A DNA stretch of 64,000 bases from UBA11606 sp049437325 (GTDB lineage Bacteria; Actinomycetota; Acidimicrobiia; Acidimicrobiales; Aldehydirespiratoraceae): positions 15,270 through 79,269 of the forward strand of contig JBMTIM010000006.1 in assembly GCA_049437325.1 (NCBI GenBank), read 5' to 3'. Below the pieces are notes generated by a model that made no database searches, was not told the DNA's origin, and was given only the letters and a program-made list of their open reading frames with translations. The translations under genes and the position numbers were made by a program. Below, in pieces: positions 42,970 to 51,629 of this stretch. Position 1 is the first letter of the stretch; every line of letters starts with the position of its first letter.

Positions 42970-43061
42970 TCGATGAAAATCCCGACGCCGGTGCATCCAG
43001 CGTCTGGACTCCTTTCGTTGGGGGGGAAACACACCCCTTTATTCCCCGGAAGGAACTCCCG

Positions 43062-44126
43062 ATGCAATCCCCCCTGCTGCGTCTCGTAGCGTTGCTCCTC
43101 AGTTTCACTCTCCTCGCCGCTGCGTGTGGCGACGATGACCCGCTCGAAAGCTCCGACACCGGCGAAGAGTCATCCGACGAGGAAATGGCTGATGACGAAG
43201 GCCCTGGAACGATTGTCGATGTCGCCGTTGGTGCTGGAAGCTTCGACATCTTGGTCGCTGCGGTCATCGAAGCAGGACTCGCCGACACCCTCAGTAGTGA
43301 CGGCCCCTTCACCGTCTTCGCTCCAACCGACGACGCATTCGTCGCCGCCCTAGATGCCCTCGGTTTGACCGCCGAAGAACTGCTTGCCAACCCAGCCCTC
43401 GCTGAAATTCTCACCTACCACGTCGTCGCCGGCGAAGTGGATGCCGCCACGGCGATCAGCCTCGACGGCCAGTCGGCCCCATCCGTCCAGGGTGAAGAGA
43501 TTGCTATCTCGGTCGTCGACGGAAGCGTTGTCATCAACGACAGCGCCACCGTCGTCGCCGCTGACGTCGCCGCCAGCAACGGCATCATCCACGTCATCGA
43601 CGCCGTCATCCTTCCCCCGTCGATCGCTGAGGTCCTCCTCGGTGGCGATATGGAGGAAGAGGAAGAGGACGACATGGCAGAGGAAGAAGCCACGGAGGAG
43701 CCCGGAACTATCTACGAGCAAGCCGAAGCCGACAGCAGCCTCAAGACCTTCGTCGCTGCTGTTCAGGCCGCCGGACTGGTCGAGACGCTGAGCGGTGAGG
43801 GGCCCTTCACCGTCTTCGCCCCGACCGACGATGCGTTCGCCGCCGCCCTCGACGCCCTCGGCCTCACTGCCGAAGAACTTCTTGCCGATACCGACACCCT
43901 GACCGCCGTCCTCACGTACCACGTGATCGCAGGCGAGGTCGACGCCGCGACCGCCATCAGCCTCGACGGCCAGTCGGCTGCCACGGTCAACGGTGCCGAA
44001 ATCGCCATCTCCGTGGTCGACGGCAGCGTCGTCATCAACGACACCGCCACCGTCTTCTACGCTGACATCGCCGCCAGCAACGGCATCATCCACCTGATCG
44101 ACGCCGTCCTCCTCCCGGCGTCCTGA
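43062..44126 (+). CDS. Surface lipoprotein with two fasciclin (FAS1) domains
   Basis: 354 residues. A signal peptide with lipobox LAAACGD (Cys24 region), an acidic linker (ESSDEEMADDEG), a first FAS1 domain (about residues 50-185), an acidic spacer MEEEEEDDMAEEEAT, and a second FAS1 domain to the end. Each carries GPFTVFAPTDDAF and a NGIIHxIDAV pattern, and the two are near copies (for example VAGEVDAATAISLDGQSA versus IAGEVDAATAISLDGQSA), so the pair arose by internal duplication. FAS1 domains mediate adhesion; MPT70 and MPT83 are the mycobacterial examples. GGAAGGA precedes the ATG. The next two genes encode an ECF sigma and its anti-sigma. Confidence 0.92.
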   Translation: MQSPLLRLVALLLSFTLLAAACGDDDPLESSDTGEESSDEEMADDEGPGTIVDVAVGAGSFDILVAAVIEAGLADTLSSDGPFTVFAPTDDAFVAALDALGLTAEELLANPALAEILTYHVVAGEVDAATAISLDGQSAPSVQGEEIAISVVDGSVVINDSATVVAADVAASNGIIHVIDAVILPPSIAEVLLGGDMEEEEEDDMAEEEATEEPGTIYEQAEADSSLKTFVAAVQAAGLVETLSGEGPFTVFAPTDDAFAAALDALGLTAEELLADTDTLTAVLTYHVIAGEVDAATAISLDGQSAATVNGAEIAISVVDGSVVINDTATVFYADIAASNGIIHLIDAVLLPAS

Positions 44127-44153
44127 AGCACTGATCGTTGACTGACATGATTT

Positions 44154-44212
44154 CGCCCGCCGGTACCGCTGCCGCCCGTCCCCTCCAAGGCCAGCCAGTG
44201 GACCGGCGGGCG
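44154..44212 (+). repeat. Inverted repeat between the fasciclin and sigma-factor genes
   Basis: CGCCCGCCGGT (44154-44164) and ACCGGCGGGCG (44202-44212) are perfect complements separated by 37 bases. It may end the fasciclin transcript or shape the leader of the sigma gene. There is no T run on the plus side. Confidence 0.5.
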
Positions 44213-44289
44213 CCAATCATGCGGAGTCAGACATGACCCTCACCGAAATCCGCCCACCGATAGCTCCAGAAGCTCGCTACAGTCGTCGT

Positions 44290-44835
44290 GTGACTGCAGC
44301 CCAGGCCCGGGTCGGGGATGATGTTGAGTCCGCCTTCGCACGCGGCGACGACAACGCCCTCCGCTTGGCCTACGAAGCCCACGGCCGGATGGTCTACGGC
44401 TTCTGTGCCCGCTCCCTCGATCCCGAGCGTGCGAAAGACGTCACCCAAGAGGTATTCGTCAGTGCGTGGAAGGCTCGCCACCGATACGACCCAGCGAAAG
44501 GTCGACTTGGTGCCTGGATCATGGCCATCACCCGCAACCGGATCATCGACAACGTGCGATCCGAAAAGCGCCACAGTGACCGGCGGGCCGACGAGGACGC
44601 GATCGATCTCTCCACCGAATCCGAGGTCGACGCCACCAGCGACAAGATGCTGGTAGCCGCCGCCCTGCTCGAACTCCCTGAGCGTGCCCGAGAGGTCATC
44701 ACGCTCGCCTACTTCCACGACCTCACCCATCCTCAAATTGCCGAACGCACCAACATTCCGCTCGGAACCGTGAAGAGTGACATCCGGCGAGGACTGGCTC
44801 GGATTCGGCACCACCTGGAGAACCAGAATGACTGA
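44290..44835 (+). CDS. ECF sigma factor, SigK-like
   Basis: 181 residues from GTG 44290 (TACAGT six bases upstream), or 200 from ATG 44233. Region 2 has AKDVTQEVFVSAW and AWIMAITRNRIID; region 4 has LPERAREVITLAYFHDLTHPQI and NIPLGTVKSDIRRGLARIR. Its stop overlaps the anti-sigma gene by eight bases, a usual sigma/anti-sigma coupling. The SigK label rests on context (downstream RskA-type anti-sigma, upstream fasciclin lipoprotein), as in mycobacteria; a generic ECF factor is the alternative. Confidence 0.85.
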   Translation: MTAAQARVGDDVESAFARGDDNALRLAYEAHGRMVYGFCARSLDPERAKDVTQEVFVSAWKARHRYDPAKGRLGAWIMAITRNRIIDNVRSEKRHSDRRADEDAIDLSTESEVDATSDKMLVAAALLELPERAREVITLAYFHDLTHPQIAERTNIPLGTVKSDIRRGLARIRHHLENQND

Positions 44836-45502
44836 CGACGTTCTGCATCTGACCGATGACCACAGCCGCATCGAGGCGATCTTGCGGACGATGACCGACG
44901 AGGACCTCGAAGTGGACGCCCCGCCGACAGACCTGTGGCATGCAATCGAAGCGTCGGTGGGGGCGGAGCATCACGGTGCCGGCTTCACTCACGATGCCGA
45001 TGACACCGTCATCGATGCCGCCGGGCGATTTCAGGTGCGGCCAACGATCCTTGTCGCAGCCGCAGCCGCACTGATCGTGTTGGTCGGCGTCTTCGTGACC
45101 GCTGCGATTTCCGAGAGCCCGGACTACGAGGTCGTCGGTGGCGCAGAGCTGCGCTGGGCCGAGGGGTTCGTGGATGACGGCGTCGATGCGACCGCCTGGG
45201 CGTCGGTGCTCGCCGACGGCGACGCCGACGCGATCCGGCTCGACGAGACAACACTCCCCGTTGCTCCCGACGGCGAAGATCTCGAGCTGTGGGTGATCGG
45301 CGTCGACAGTGCAGGCGAACTCACGATTCAAAGCGTCGGCGTGATCGACGACCCAACCGACGGGCGGGTCTACGAGGTTCCCGCAGCATTCGACCCTGCG
45401 TCGTTCGACACCGTGCTTGTCGACATCAGCTTCGAGCCTCGGGACGGCAATGCCGCCCACTCGGGAGCATCGATCGTGCGCGGGCCAGTTGTCGAGGCCT
45501 AG
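44828..45502 (+). CDS. RskA-like membrane anti-sigma factor
   Basis: 224 residues: a cytoplasmic N-terminal part with acidic helices, one transmembrane helix (ILVAAAAALIVLVGVFVTAAI, about residues 74-94), and an extracytoplasmic domain with LELWVIG, SVGVIDDPTDGRVYEVP and VDISFEPRDG, which match the RskA/anti-sigma-K domain. In Mycobacterium RskA holds SigK until regulated proteolysis. The cytoplasmic part lacks an obvious zinc-binding HxxxCxxC motif. The end overlaps the convergent acetyltransferase gene by four bases. Confidence 0.88.
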   Translation: MTDDVLHLTDDHSRIEAILRTMTDEDLEVDAPPTDLWHAIEASVGAEHHGAGFTHDADDTVIDAAGRFQVRPTILVAAAAALIVLVGVFVTAAISESPDYEVVGGAELRWAEGFVDDGVDATAWASVLADGDADAIRLDETTLPVAPDGEDLELWVIGVDSAGELTIQSVGVIDDPTDGRVYEVPAAFDPASFDTVLVDISFEPRDGNAAHSGASIVRGPVVEA

Positions 45503-46308
45503 GCCCCCGTTTCGATCATCTGCCAAACCGTCTTCGTGTAGGCCGGCGTGAAACCGAACCGGAGCAGGTTCCTCGCCGAGTCACCACCCCGTCGGGCCAG
45601 CGATATCGCATAGCGACAGTCGTGTTCTTCTGCGTATCGGAGTCGCCAGCTGATCAGCGCTGCGTGGGCACCTCTCCGTCGCTCCTCGGGGCGAGTGGAC
45701 ATGCCGCCCAGCACAGCCACACCGTGCGATATGCGCAGCGTGGCGCAGGCGAGTGGTCGACCGTCCAGCGAGTCGCGAGCGAGCAGCAGACCAGGACGGT
45801 CGGTTTCGAATGCCGCTGCGCTGAACGCGTCGTTGGCAGCCTGTGCCGCCGCAGACGTGTGGCCCCACCCGACCGCCGAGGAGAGCTGCCAGATCGGAAG
45901 CTCCGCTTCGCCGATGAAGGCAATGTCGATACCAGGGATCGCCTCCGGTATCGATCCGAGACCGTGTGCCATGACAATCTGGTTGTCGTTCGGAAGCCAG
46001 CTGCGTTCACGCAGTGCGGTGACCGCATCGGTGCGGGTGGCATCGCAGAACTCGAATGCCGGTGTGACCCCGACCTGCGTGGCCCGATCGACGACTGCGT
46101 CGATGTCGTCGTGCGTGATCGGCTCGGTCAGACCGGCAGCCATCACCTGGTTGACGAACAGGCCGGGTCCTGCCAGAACCGCCCAGCCGTCTGCCACGCC
46201 GAACGTCGTGGATCCCCATGACGGGTCCCGTCCGGCGAGCACACTCACAAGATGCCGCTGAGCCTCGGCCCCCAGGCGTTCGAGTTCGACAACTTCCGCT
46301 GAACGCAC
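45499..46308 (-). CDS. GNAT-family acetyltransferase
   Basis: 269 residues. The C-terminal half carries the GNAT fold: ACATLRISHGVAVLGGMSTR, then RRRGAHAALISWRLRYAEE, a Q/RxxGxA-type acetyl-CoA loop, and SARNLLRFGFTPAYTKTVW at the end. The N-terminal half is less typical, with PAFEFCDATRTDAVTAL, and may be a degenerate second GNAT repeat. Substrate unknown. It starts two bases before the end of the pmbA gene, so it is the last gene of tldD-pmbA-GNAT. Confidence 0.8.
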   Translation of the reverse strand: MRSAEVVELERLGAEAQRHLVSVLAGRDPSWGSTTFGVADGWAVLAGPGLFVNQVMAAGLTEPITHDDIDAVVDRATQVGVTPAFEFCDATRTDAVTALRERSWLPNDNQIVMAHGLGSIPEAIPGIDIAFIGEAELPIWQLSSAVGWGHTSAAAQAANDAFSAAAFETDRPGLLLARDSLDGRPLACATLRISHGVAVLGGMSTRPEERRRGAHAALISWRLRYAEEHDCRYAISLARRGGDSARNLLRFGFTPAYTKTVWQMIETGA

Positions 46309-46309
46309 G

Positions 46310-47647
46310 TCAGAGGGTGAACATCATCTCCGACACGAGCGCGCCGGGCAGCCGCAGGCTCTCCATCGACCGGTGCTCGTACGTCGACGAATCCAGGATC
46401 GTCTCGGCCGTGTCGGTGAGACCTTCGAGCCGATCACCGAGGAGGTTGAAGGCAGAGTCGTCGAACCGCAACACCTCGATCGGTGCCACGATCTCGCCCT
46501 CCTCGACCCAGAAGGTACCGAATCGGGTCATGCCGGTTGTGCGACATGCAGTGCGATCCGAGAAGTTGAGGTACCACAAGTTGCCGATGTAGAGGCCCGA
46601 ACCGAGTGCATCGAGCAGTCCGTCGGAGGGGAGGGACCCCGGGCTCATCGCGATGGCGAGCGGATACTCGTAGTCCTCGGCACCGTTCGTGGCAACGCCG
46701 TACTCCTGGGCCGAGCGTGGCGATACGAGATGACTGTCGAAGGCGCCTCGCGTGATCAGCTGAACCGTGTCCGGTCGCCGAAAGCCAGCCCGCTGAAAGT
46801 CGGGCGCCACACCCCCGGCGATGTCCTCGACAATCGATACATCCGATGCAAAGGAGGCGCCCTCGGTCACCATCCGGAGCAGCGGTGTCTGACGGGTTTC
46901 GTGAGCCCGAAGCCCGAAGCCACCCCACGACAGCATGCCCATGAGCTCCTGCATTGCCGCAGGCGTGAGGTAGGCGCGGTACCCGCCAGGCGGAAGGTTC
47001 TTCGGTGGTCGACCGAGCGCCGCCAGTTCGCGTACCGACCAGTCGAGTTTCGAGCGAAAGGCCTGTTCGTCCCAGCCGGTGCCTGCGTATGCGTTCTTTG
47101 TGGCCTTGTCGCCTCGCAGGTGCAACGACCAGTCGAGATTGAACGTCGTCGCATCGAACCAGTTGCGCTGACCCATCGACGACCCGAAGGCTTCAAAGGT
47201 GGAGCCGGCGGCGTAGATCCCGACGAAGTCATTTCCGGTCGCACCTGTCGCGACTGCATCGACGGCATCGGCCGCCGCAGGAAGTTCTCCCACAACCGAG
47301 CGCTCGGAGTCGATCCCGTCGGTTGCGAACAGGAGGTAGGGGTCTTCAGGCAACACGGCTCGTTGTGCCCGGAGATCGTCGAGCAACACTGCGACACGAG
47401 CCTGGTCGGTCGCGCCATGCCCGGTGAGGGTCACGGTTCCCTCTGCGTGGTTGCGACCGCTGATCAGATCGATGGTCAGCGACCGCTGTTGCACACTCCC
47501 GGCCTGACGGACGACTGCGTGATTGAAGCGAACGAAATCGCTGTTCTCACCGCGCAACGACGCCAGCAGCACCTCGTCGGCGCGCAGGGTACCGGTTGCC
47601 CACGTGACGAGATCGTCGAACTGTTGGCGGGTGTCGTCGATGCTCAC
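46310..47647 (-). CDS. pmbA: TldE/PmbA-family metalloprotease subunit
   Basis: 445 residues, partner subunit of the TldD/TldE protease that processes modified peptides (microcin B17, CcdA) in other bacteria. The PmbA family pattern is seen with ENSDFVRFNHAVVRQAG at the N-terminus, RNHAEGTVTLTG, and GNLWYLNFSDRTACRTTGM in the C-terminal third. It lacks the HExxxH metal site, as usual for TldE. GTGA/ATGA-type overlap with tldD upstream. Confidence 0.92.
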   Translation of the reverse strand: MSIDDTRQQFDDLVTWATGTLRADEVLLASLRGENSDFVRFNHAVVRQAGSVQQRSLTIDLISGRNHAEGTVTLTGHGATDQARVAVLLDDLRAQRAVLPEDPYLLFATDGIDSERSVVGELPAAADAVDAVATGATGNDFVGIYAAGSTFEAFGSSMGQRNWFDATTFNLDWSLHLRGDKATKNAYAGTGWDEQAFRSKLDWSVRELAALGRPPKNLPPGGYRAYLTPAAMQELMGMLSWGGFGLRAHETRQTPLLRMVTEGASFASDVSIVEDIAGGVAPDFQRAGFRRPDTVQLITRGAFDSHLVSPRSAQEYGVATNGAEDYEYPLAIAMSPGSLPSDGLLDALGSGLYIGNLWYLNFSDRTACRTTGMTRFGTFWVEEGEIVAPIEVLRFDDSAFNLLGDRLEGLTDTAETILDSSTYEHRSMESLRLPGALVSEMMFTL

Positions 47648-49080
47648 GCCACGCCTCCGAACACCTGCACGGCGCTGAACCGACAGTGCGGGGCGGCATG
47701 ACCGACACGGATCACTTGGTTGGGCTCACCCTTTCCACAATTGGGGGTTCCCATCGTGGTGAAATCGTCGGCCACCCCGGTCAGGTTCCGCCAAAACGTC
47801 GACGAGATTCCCCGGTAGTTCGGATTGCGGACGATTCCGGTGATCTCCCCGTTCTCGATCATCCGCCCGAGTTCACATCCGAACTGGAACTTGTTGCGAC
47901 TGTCGTCGATCGACCATGAGACATTGGTCTCCATCAGCACACCGTGCTCGACCCCGGCGATCAAGTCGTCGACGGTGGAGTCGCCGGGCTCGACGTTGAG
48001 GTTCGCCATACGATCGATGGGCGGTCGATTCCAGCTCGATGCCCTGCTGTTGGCGACCCCATCGAGTCCGGCCCGTACCTGCGAGATCGTCCCTCCCATG
48101 GGGCGCTGCAGGATGCCGTTCTCGATGAGGTACGTGCGTCGAGCCGGCGTGCCATCGTCGTCGTATCCATAGCTCGCCACCTCACCGGCAACCGTCGGAT
48201 CGAACGTGACGTTGAGCAACTCGGAGCCGTACTGGTAGCTGCCGAACATGTCGGGGGTGACAAAGCTCGTGCCGGCGTAATTGCGCTCGTCCCCGAGAAT
48301 GCGATCGAGTTCGAGTGGGTGACCGATCGACTCGTGAATCTGGAGCACCATCTGATCAGGAGCGAGGATCAGATCCATGATGCCGGTCGGGCAATTCGGC
48401 GCATCGAGCAGCGCAACCGCCTCTTCCCCGATCCTGACGGGCGCATCGGCGAAGCCGTGCTCGGCCATCACCTCGAGACCGCCTTGGCCACCGAATGCGG
48501 CTCGGCCGTACGTCCGGGTCTGCGTGTTGGAACCGACGTTGGCGGTGGCATGGAGGTCGGGGAAGACCTGCCGAATGCGCTGCGCGACCCGTCCGCCGGC
48601 GTTGGTGACGAGGAGCGTCTCGACGTCGTACCGGATGATCGCGGCACCCCGGTCGACGATGCGTTCATCGACGTTCATCGCGGCGTCGGCGCGCGTCAGC
48701 ATGGCGATCTGGTCGACCAGATCCATCGAGTCGAACGACTCCGCCACCGGCGTCTCGTAGTCCCCCACGGTATGGAGCAGCGGCGTCTGATCGACAACAC
48801 TGCGTCCCGAGGTCGCTTGGGCCCAATCCGACGCCCGGTCGACCGCTGCCGCAAGGCCGGCATCGGTCAGATCACTCGTTGCCCCGTACCCGATGCCCCC
48901 GTTGCGCCACACCGTGAACATGACACCCTCGTCATGGGACGCTGCGGGAGGCTCGACCACCCCGTTCCGGACACCGAGTGTGGTGCTCTTCTCGACGACG
49001 TGTCGGGCACTCGCATAGTCGGCATCGGCAGGGAGCACCCTGCGCAGTCGGTCGTCGAGCCTGGTTTCCAGATCGGTCAT
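47644..49080 (-). CDS. tldD: TldD-family zinc metalloprotease
   Basis: 478 residues. The catalytic helix VLQIHESIGHPLELDR holds the HExxxH zinc motif, and GCELGRMIENGEITGIVRN near the end carries the third-ligand cysteine. Forms a heterodimeric protease with the downstream PmbA. The ATG follows TAGTCT by six bases (leaderless). No peptide-antibiotic gene is seen nearby that would be its substrate. Confidence 0.94.
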   Translation of the reverse strand: MTDLETRLDDRLRRVLPADADYASARHVVEKSTTLGVRNGVVEPPAASHDEGVMFTVWRNGGIGYGATSDLTDAGLAAAVDRASDWAQATSGRSVVDQTPLLHTVGDYETPVAESFDSMDLVDQIAMLTRADAAMNVDERIVDRGAAIIRYDVETLLVTNAGGRVAQRIRQVFPDLHATANVGSNTQTRTYGRAAFGGQGGLEVMAEHGFADAPVRIGEEAVALLDAPNCPTGIMDLILAPDQMVLQIHESIGHPLELDRILGDERNYAGTSFVTPDMFGSYQYGSELLNVTFDPTVAGEVASYGYDDDGTPARRTYLIENGILQRPMGGTISQVRAGLDGVANSRASSWNRPPIDRMANLNVEPGDSTVDDLIAGVEHGVLMETNVSWSIDDSRNKFQFGCELGRMIENGEITGIVRNPNYRGISSTFWRNLTGVADDFTTMGTPNCGKGEPNQVIRVGHAAPHCRFSAVQVFGGVA

Positions 49081-49164
49081 GCCGAGAGACTAGGCCTTCG
49101 ACGGGTGGGGCCTGCCAGTCGCTTCGACACCCGTCGTTCCCGCCCGGTTCGACAGCGAACCCGA

Positions 49165-50661
49165 TCACGCCAGGTGGTCCACGAACCCCTCGAGTTGTCG
49201 CAGATTGCGAACCTCGAATGTGCCGTCGCAGTGCTGGGCGTATTCGCCAACGATCGAGTCACCCGTGTCCCAGTAGCTGTTCGGTTCCGGATTGAGCCAA
49301 TGCACTGCACGCGCTTTGTCGCTCATCGCCTTGATGATCCAGCTCTCCGAGGCGTGATAGTTGTTTCGTGCGTCACCGAGAATCATGATCGACGTGCGAG
49401 GTCCGATGTCGTTGCCGTACTTCTCCCAGAACACCTGGAGGGCGTGTCCATAGTCGGAGTGGCCGTCGACCCAGACCACGTCTGCTTCGGTGTTGACTCG
49501 GTGAACCGCTTCGTTGATGTCCTCGACCCCTTCGAACATGTGCGTGACCTCGTCGAGGCCATCGATGAAGACAAACGATCGGACCTTCGAGAACTGGCCC
49601 GAGATGGCGTAGACGAGATGGAGCGTGAAGCGGGCAAACGCCGCAACCGATCCGGAGATGTCGGCGATCACGAAGATCTCGGGCTTGTGCGGTCGCGGGT
49701 TCCGAAACTTCGGCTCCGCCGGTACCCCGCCGTAGCTGAGGCTGGCACGTACCGTCCGTCGGAAATCGAGCGGCCCCTTCCGGCCATGCCGCCGCTTGCG
49801 TTGGAGGCGGGCCGCGAGCTTGCGAGTGAGCGGGTAGATGGCCTTGCGCAGCGACGCCATCTCCTCGCGAGACGCATGCATGAAGTCGACGTCTTCGGGG
49901 AGGGGCTTGCGCAGCGTCTTCGCCATCGCCTCGACGCCACGGTCGGCGACGAGACGACGACGGATCTCGGCCTCGATCTCCTTTTGCAGGCTGTCGATGC
50001 GTGACTGGTATTCGTCACGCTGAAGTCGCTGCTCGAAGTCCGATGGTACGTCGCCTTCCTCGTTCTGTTCCTGTTCGAGCAGTCGCTCGAGGACACCGTC
50101 GAGGTCGAGATTTCGCAGCGTCCGATACAGGTAGTAGGTGCCGCCGACAGGACGGCCGGGCTCCATCCCCGCGAAGCGTTTGACCGCCTGACGAGCGACC
50201 CCTCGCATCATCTGCTGATCACCTCGCATGAGCGACTGATACAACATCTCGGCGAGCTCTTCGGGGGAGAGATTGTCGCCTCCGCCGCCCTGCTGATCAC
50301 CACCCGCCTGTTCGCCCTGCTGCTCGTCGTCATCCATCTCCGGCAGTTCGATGGTGTCGTCGCCGATGGAGAACTCGTCACCGCGCAGCGAGAAGTAGAC
50401 CTCGAAGACGGTTTCGAACGCCTTCCAGTGGTTGTGGTGCTTGACCAGTGTCGCCGCCAGGGCGTACTTGAACGTCTGTCGATCGCCGAGGGGAACGTGT
50501 TTGACCGCCTCCATGGCGTCGAGATTCTCGGTGAGGCTCACCGGCAGTCCGGCAGCTCGTAGCTGCACGATGAACCCGTTGAGCAAGTCGAGGATCGGAT
50601 CGCCGATCCCTTCCTGTGTCACCACAGCATCGTCGAACCCGGCACTCTCGGACACAGACAT
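49165..50661 (-). CDS. VWA-domain protein (CoxE-like), partner of MoxR ATPase
   Basis: 498 residues. An N-terminal helical domain, a glutamine/glycine-rich acidic linker (EQQGEQAGGDQQGGGGDN), a charged middle, and a C-terminal von Willebrand A domain with a MIDAS-type DISGSVAAF and GDARNNYHASES. Together with the MoxR gene 13 bases upstream, this is a MoxR-VWA chaperone pair, which in other bacteria matures metalloenzymes or cell-envelope complexes. Its client cannot be read from sequence: no CO dehydrogenase genes are near. Confidence 0.85.
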   Translation of the reverse strand: MSVSESAGFDDAVVTQEGIGDPILDLLNGFIVQLRAAGLPVSLTENLDAMEAVKHVPLGDRQTFKYALAATLVKHHNHWKAFETVFEVYFSLRGDEFSIGDDTIELPEMDDDEQQGEQAGGDQQGGGGDNLSPEELAEMLYQSLMRGDQQMMRGVARQAVKRFAGMEPGRPVGGTYYLYRTLRNLDLDGVLERLLEQEQNEEGDVPSDFEQRLQRDEYQSRIDSLQKEIEAEIRRRLVADRGVEAMAKTLRKPLPEDVDFMHASREEMASLRKAIYPLTRKLAARLQRKRRHGRKGPLDFRRTVRASLSYGGVPAEPKFRNPRPHKPEIFVIADISGSVAAFARFTLHLVYAISGQFSKVRSFVFIDGLDEVTHMFEGVEDINEAVHRVNTEADVVWVDGHSDYGHALQVFWEKYGNDIGPRTSIMILGDARNNYHASESWIIKAMSDKARAVHWLNPEPNSYWDTGDSIVGEYAQHCDGTFEVRNLRQLEGFVDHLA

Positions 50662-50674
50662 GGTCGATGACCGA

Positions 50675-51553
50675 TCAGGGGGACACGCCGTCCGCAGTGG
50701 CGAGTTCTTTGATGGCCTTGTTGATGTCGCTCTGGTACTTCAAGAGGATGTTGATCGTCTGCGTTGCGGTCTGCTCATCGATTTTCTCGACCCCGAGCAG
50801 GACGAGCGTCTTTGCCCAATCGAGCGTCTCGGAGACACTCGGGTGCTTCTTGAGTTCGATCTGTCGAATCGATCGCACCACGCGCGCAACCTGGTCGGCG
50901 AGATTCTCGGTGATGTCCGGCACCTTGGTGAGCACGATCTCCTTCTCCCGCTCCAGGTCGGGGTAGTCGACGTGCAGGTAGAGGCAACGGCGCTTGAGCG
51001 CCTCAGAGAGCTCGCGGGTGTTGTTCGAGGTGAGGAACACCAGCGGGATCTGCTTCGCTTGGATCGTTCCGAGCTCAGGAATCGAGACCTGGTAGTCCGA
51101 GAGGATCTCGAGCAGGAGCGCCTCGGTTTCGACCTCGACGCGGTCGACCTCGTCGATGAGCAGCACAACCGGCTCGTCGGCGCTGATCGCCTCGAGGAGC
51201 GGACGGGTCAGAAGGAATTCATCACTGAAGATGTCGTCGCTGATGTCGTCCCACTCTTCGCCACCGGACTCGGCCTGGATGCGCAGGAGTTGCTTTTTGT
51301 AGTTCCACTCGTAGAGCGCCTTGGCTTCGTCGAGGCCCTCGTAGCACTGCAGGCGGATCAGGCGGGCCCCCGTGATCTCCGAGACACTCTTCGCCAGCTG
51401 CGTCTTGCCGGTGCCGGCGGGACCCTCGACGAGGATCGGCTTCTCGAGTCGGTCGGCGAGATACACCACGCCGGCAATGCCGTCGTCGGACAGGTAGTCG
51501 ACACCTGCGAGCTCATCTTTCAGGGACGCAACATCGGAGAAACGGTTCGACAT
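50675..51553 (-). CDS. MoxR-type AAA ATPase
   Basis: 292 residues. Walker A EGPAGTGKTQLA near residue 40, Walker B VVLLIDEVDR with sensor-like residues, and the arginine-finger region RELSEALKRRCLYLHVDYP. It is paired with the VWA protein downstream. TAACCT lies seven bases before the ATG, a leaderless layout. Role is inferred from the family: assembly or metal insertion. Confidence 0.92.
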   Translation of the reverse strand: MSNRFSDVASLKDELAGVDYLSDDGIAGVVYLADRLEKPILVEGPAGTGKTQLAKSVSEITGARLIRLQCYEGLDEAKALYEWNYKKQLLRIQAESGGEEWDDISDDIFSDEFLLTRPLLEAISADEPVVLLIDEVDRVEVETEALLLEILSDYQVSIPELGTIQAKQIPLVFLTSNNTRELSEALKRRCLYLHVDYPDLEREKEIVLTKVPDITENLADQVARVVRSIRQIELKKHPSVSETLDWAKTLVLLGVEKIDEQTATQTINILLKYQSDINKAIKELATADGVSP

Positions 51554-51629
51554 GGCCGTCAGGTTAGCGGGCGTTAACCGGAGCCCCTTAGTCGATCCCG
51601 GCCGAACCGGGCTCGTTGTGCAACCGACG

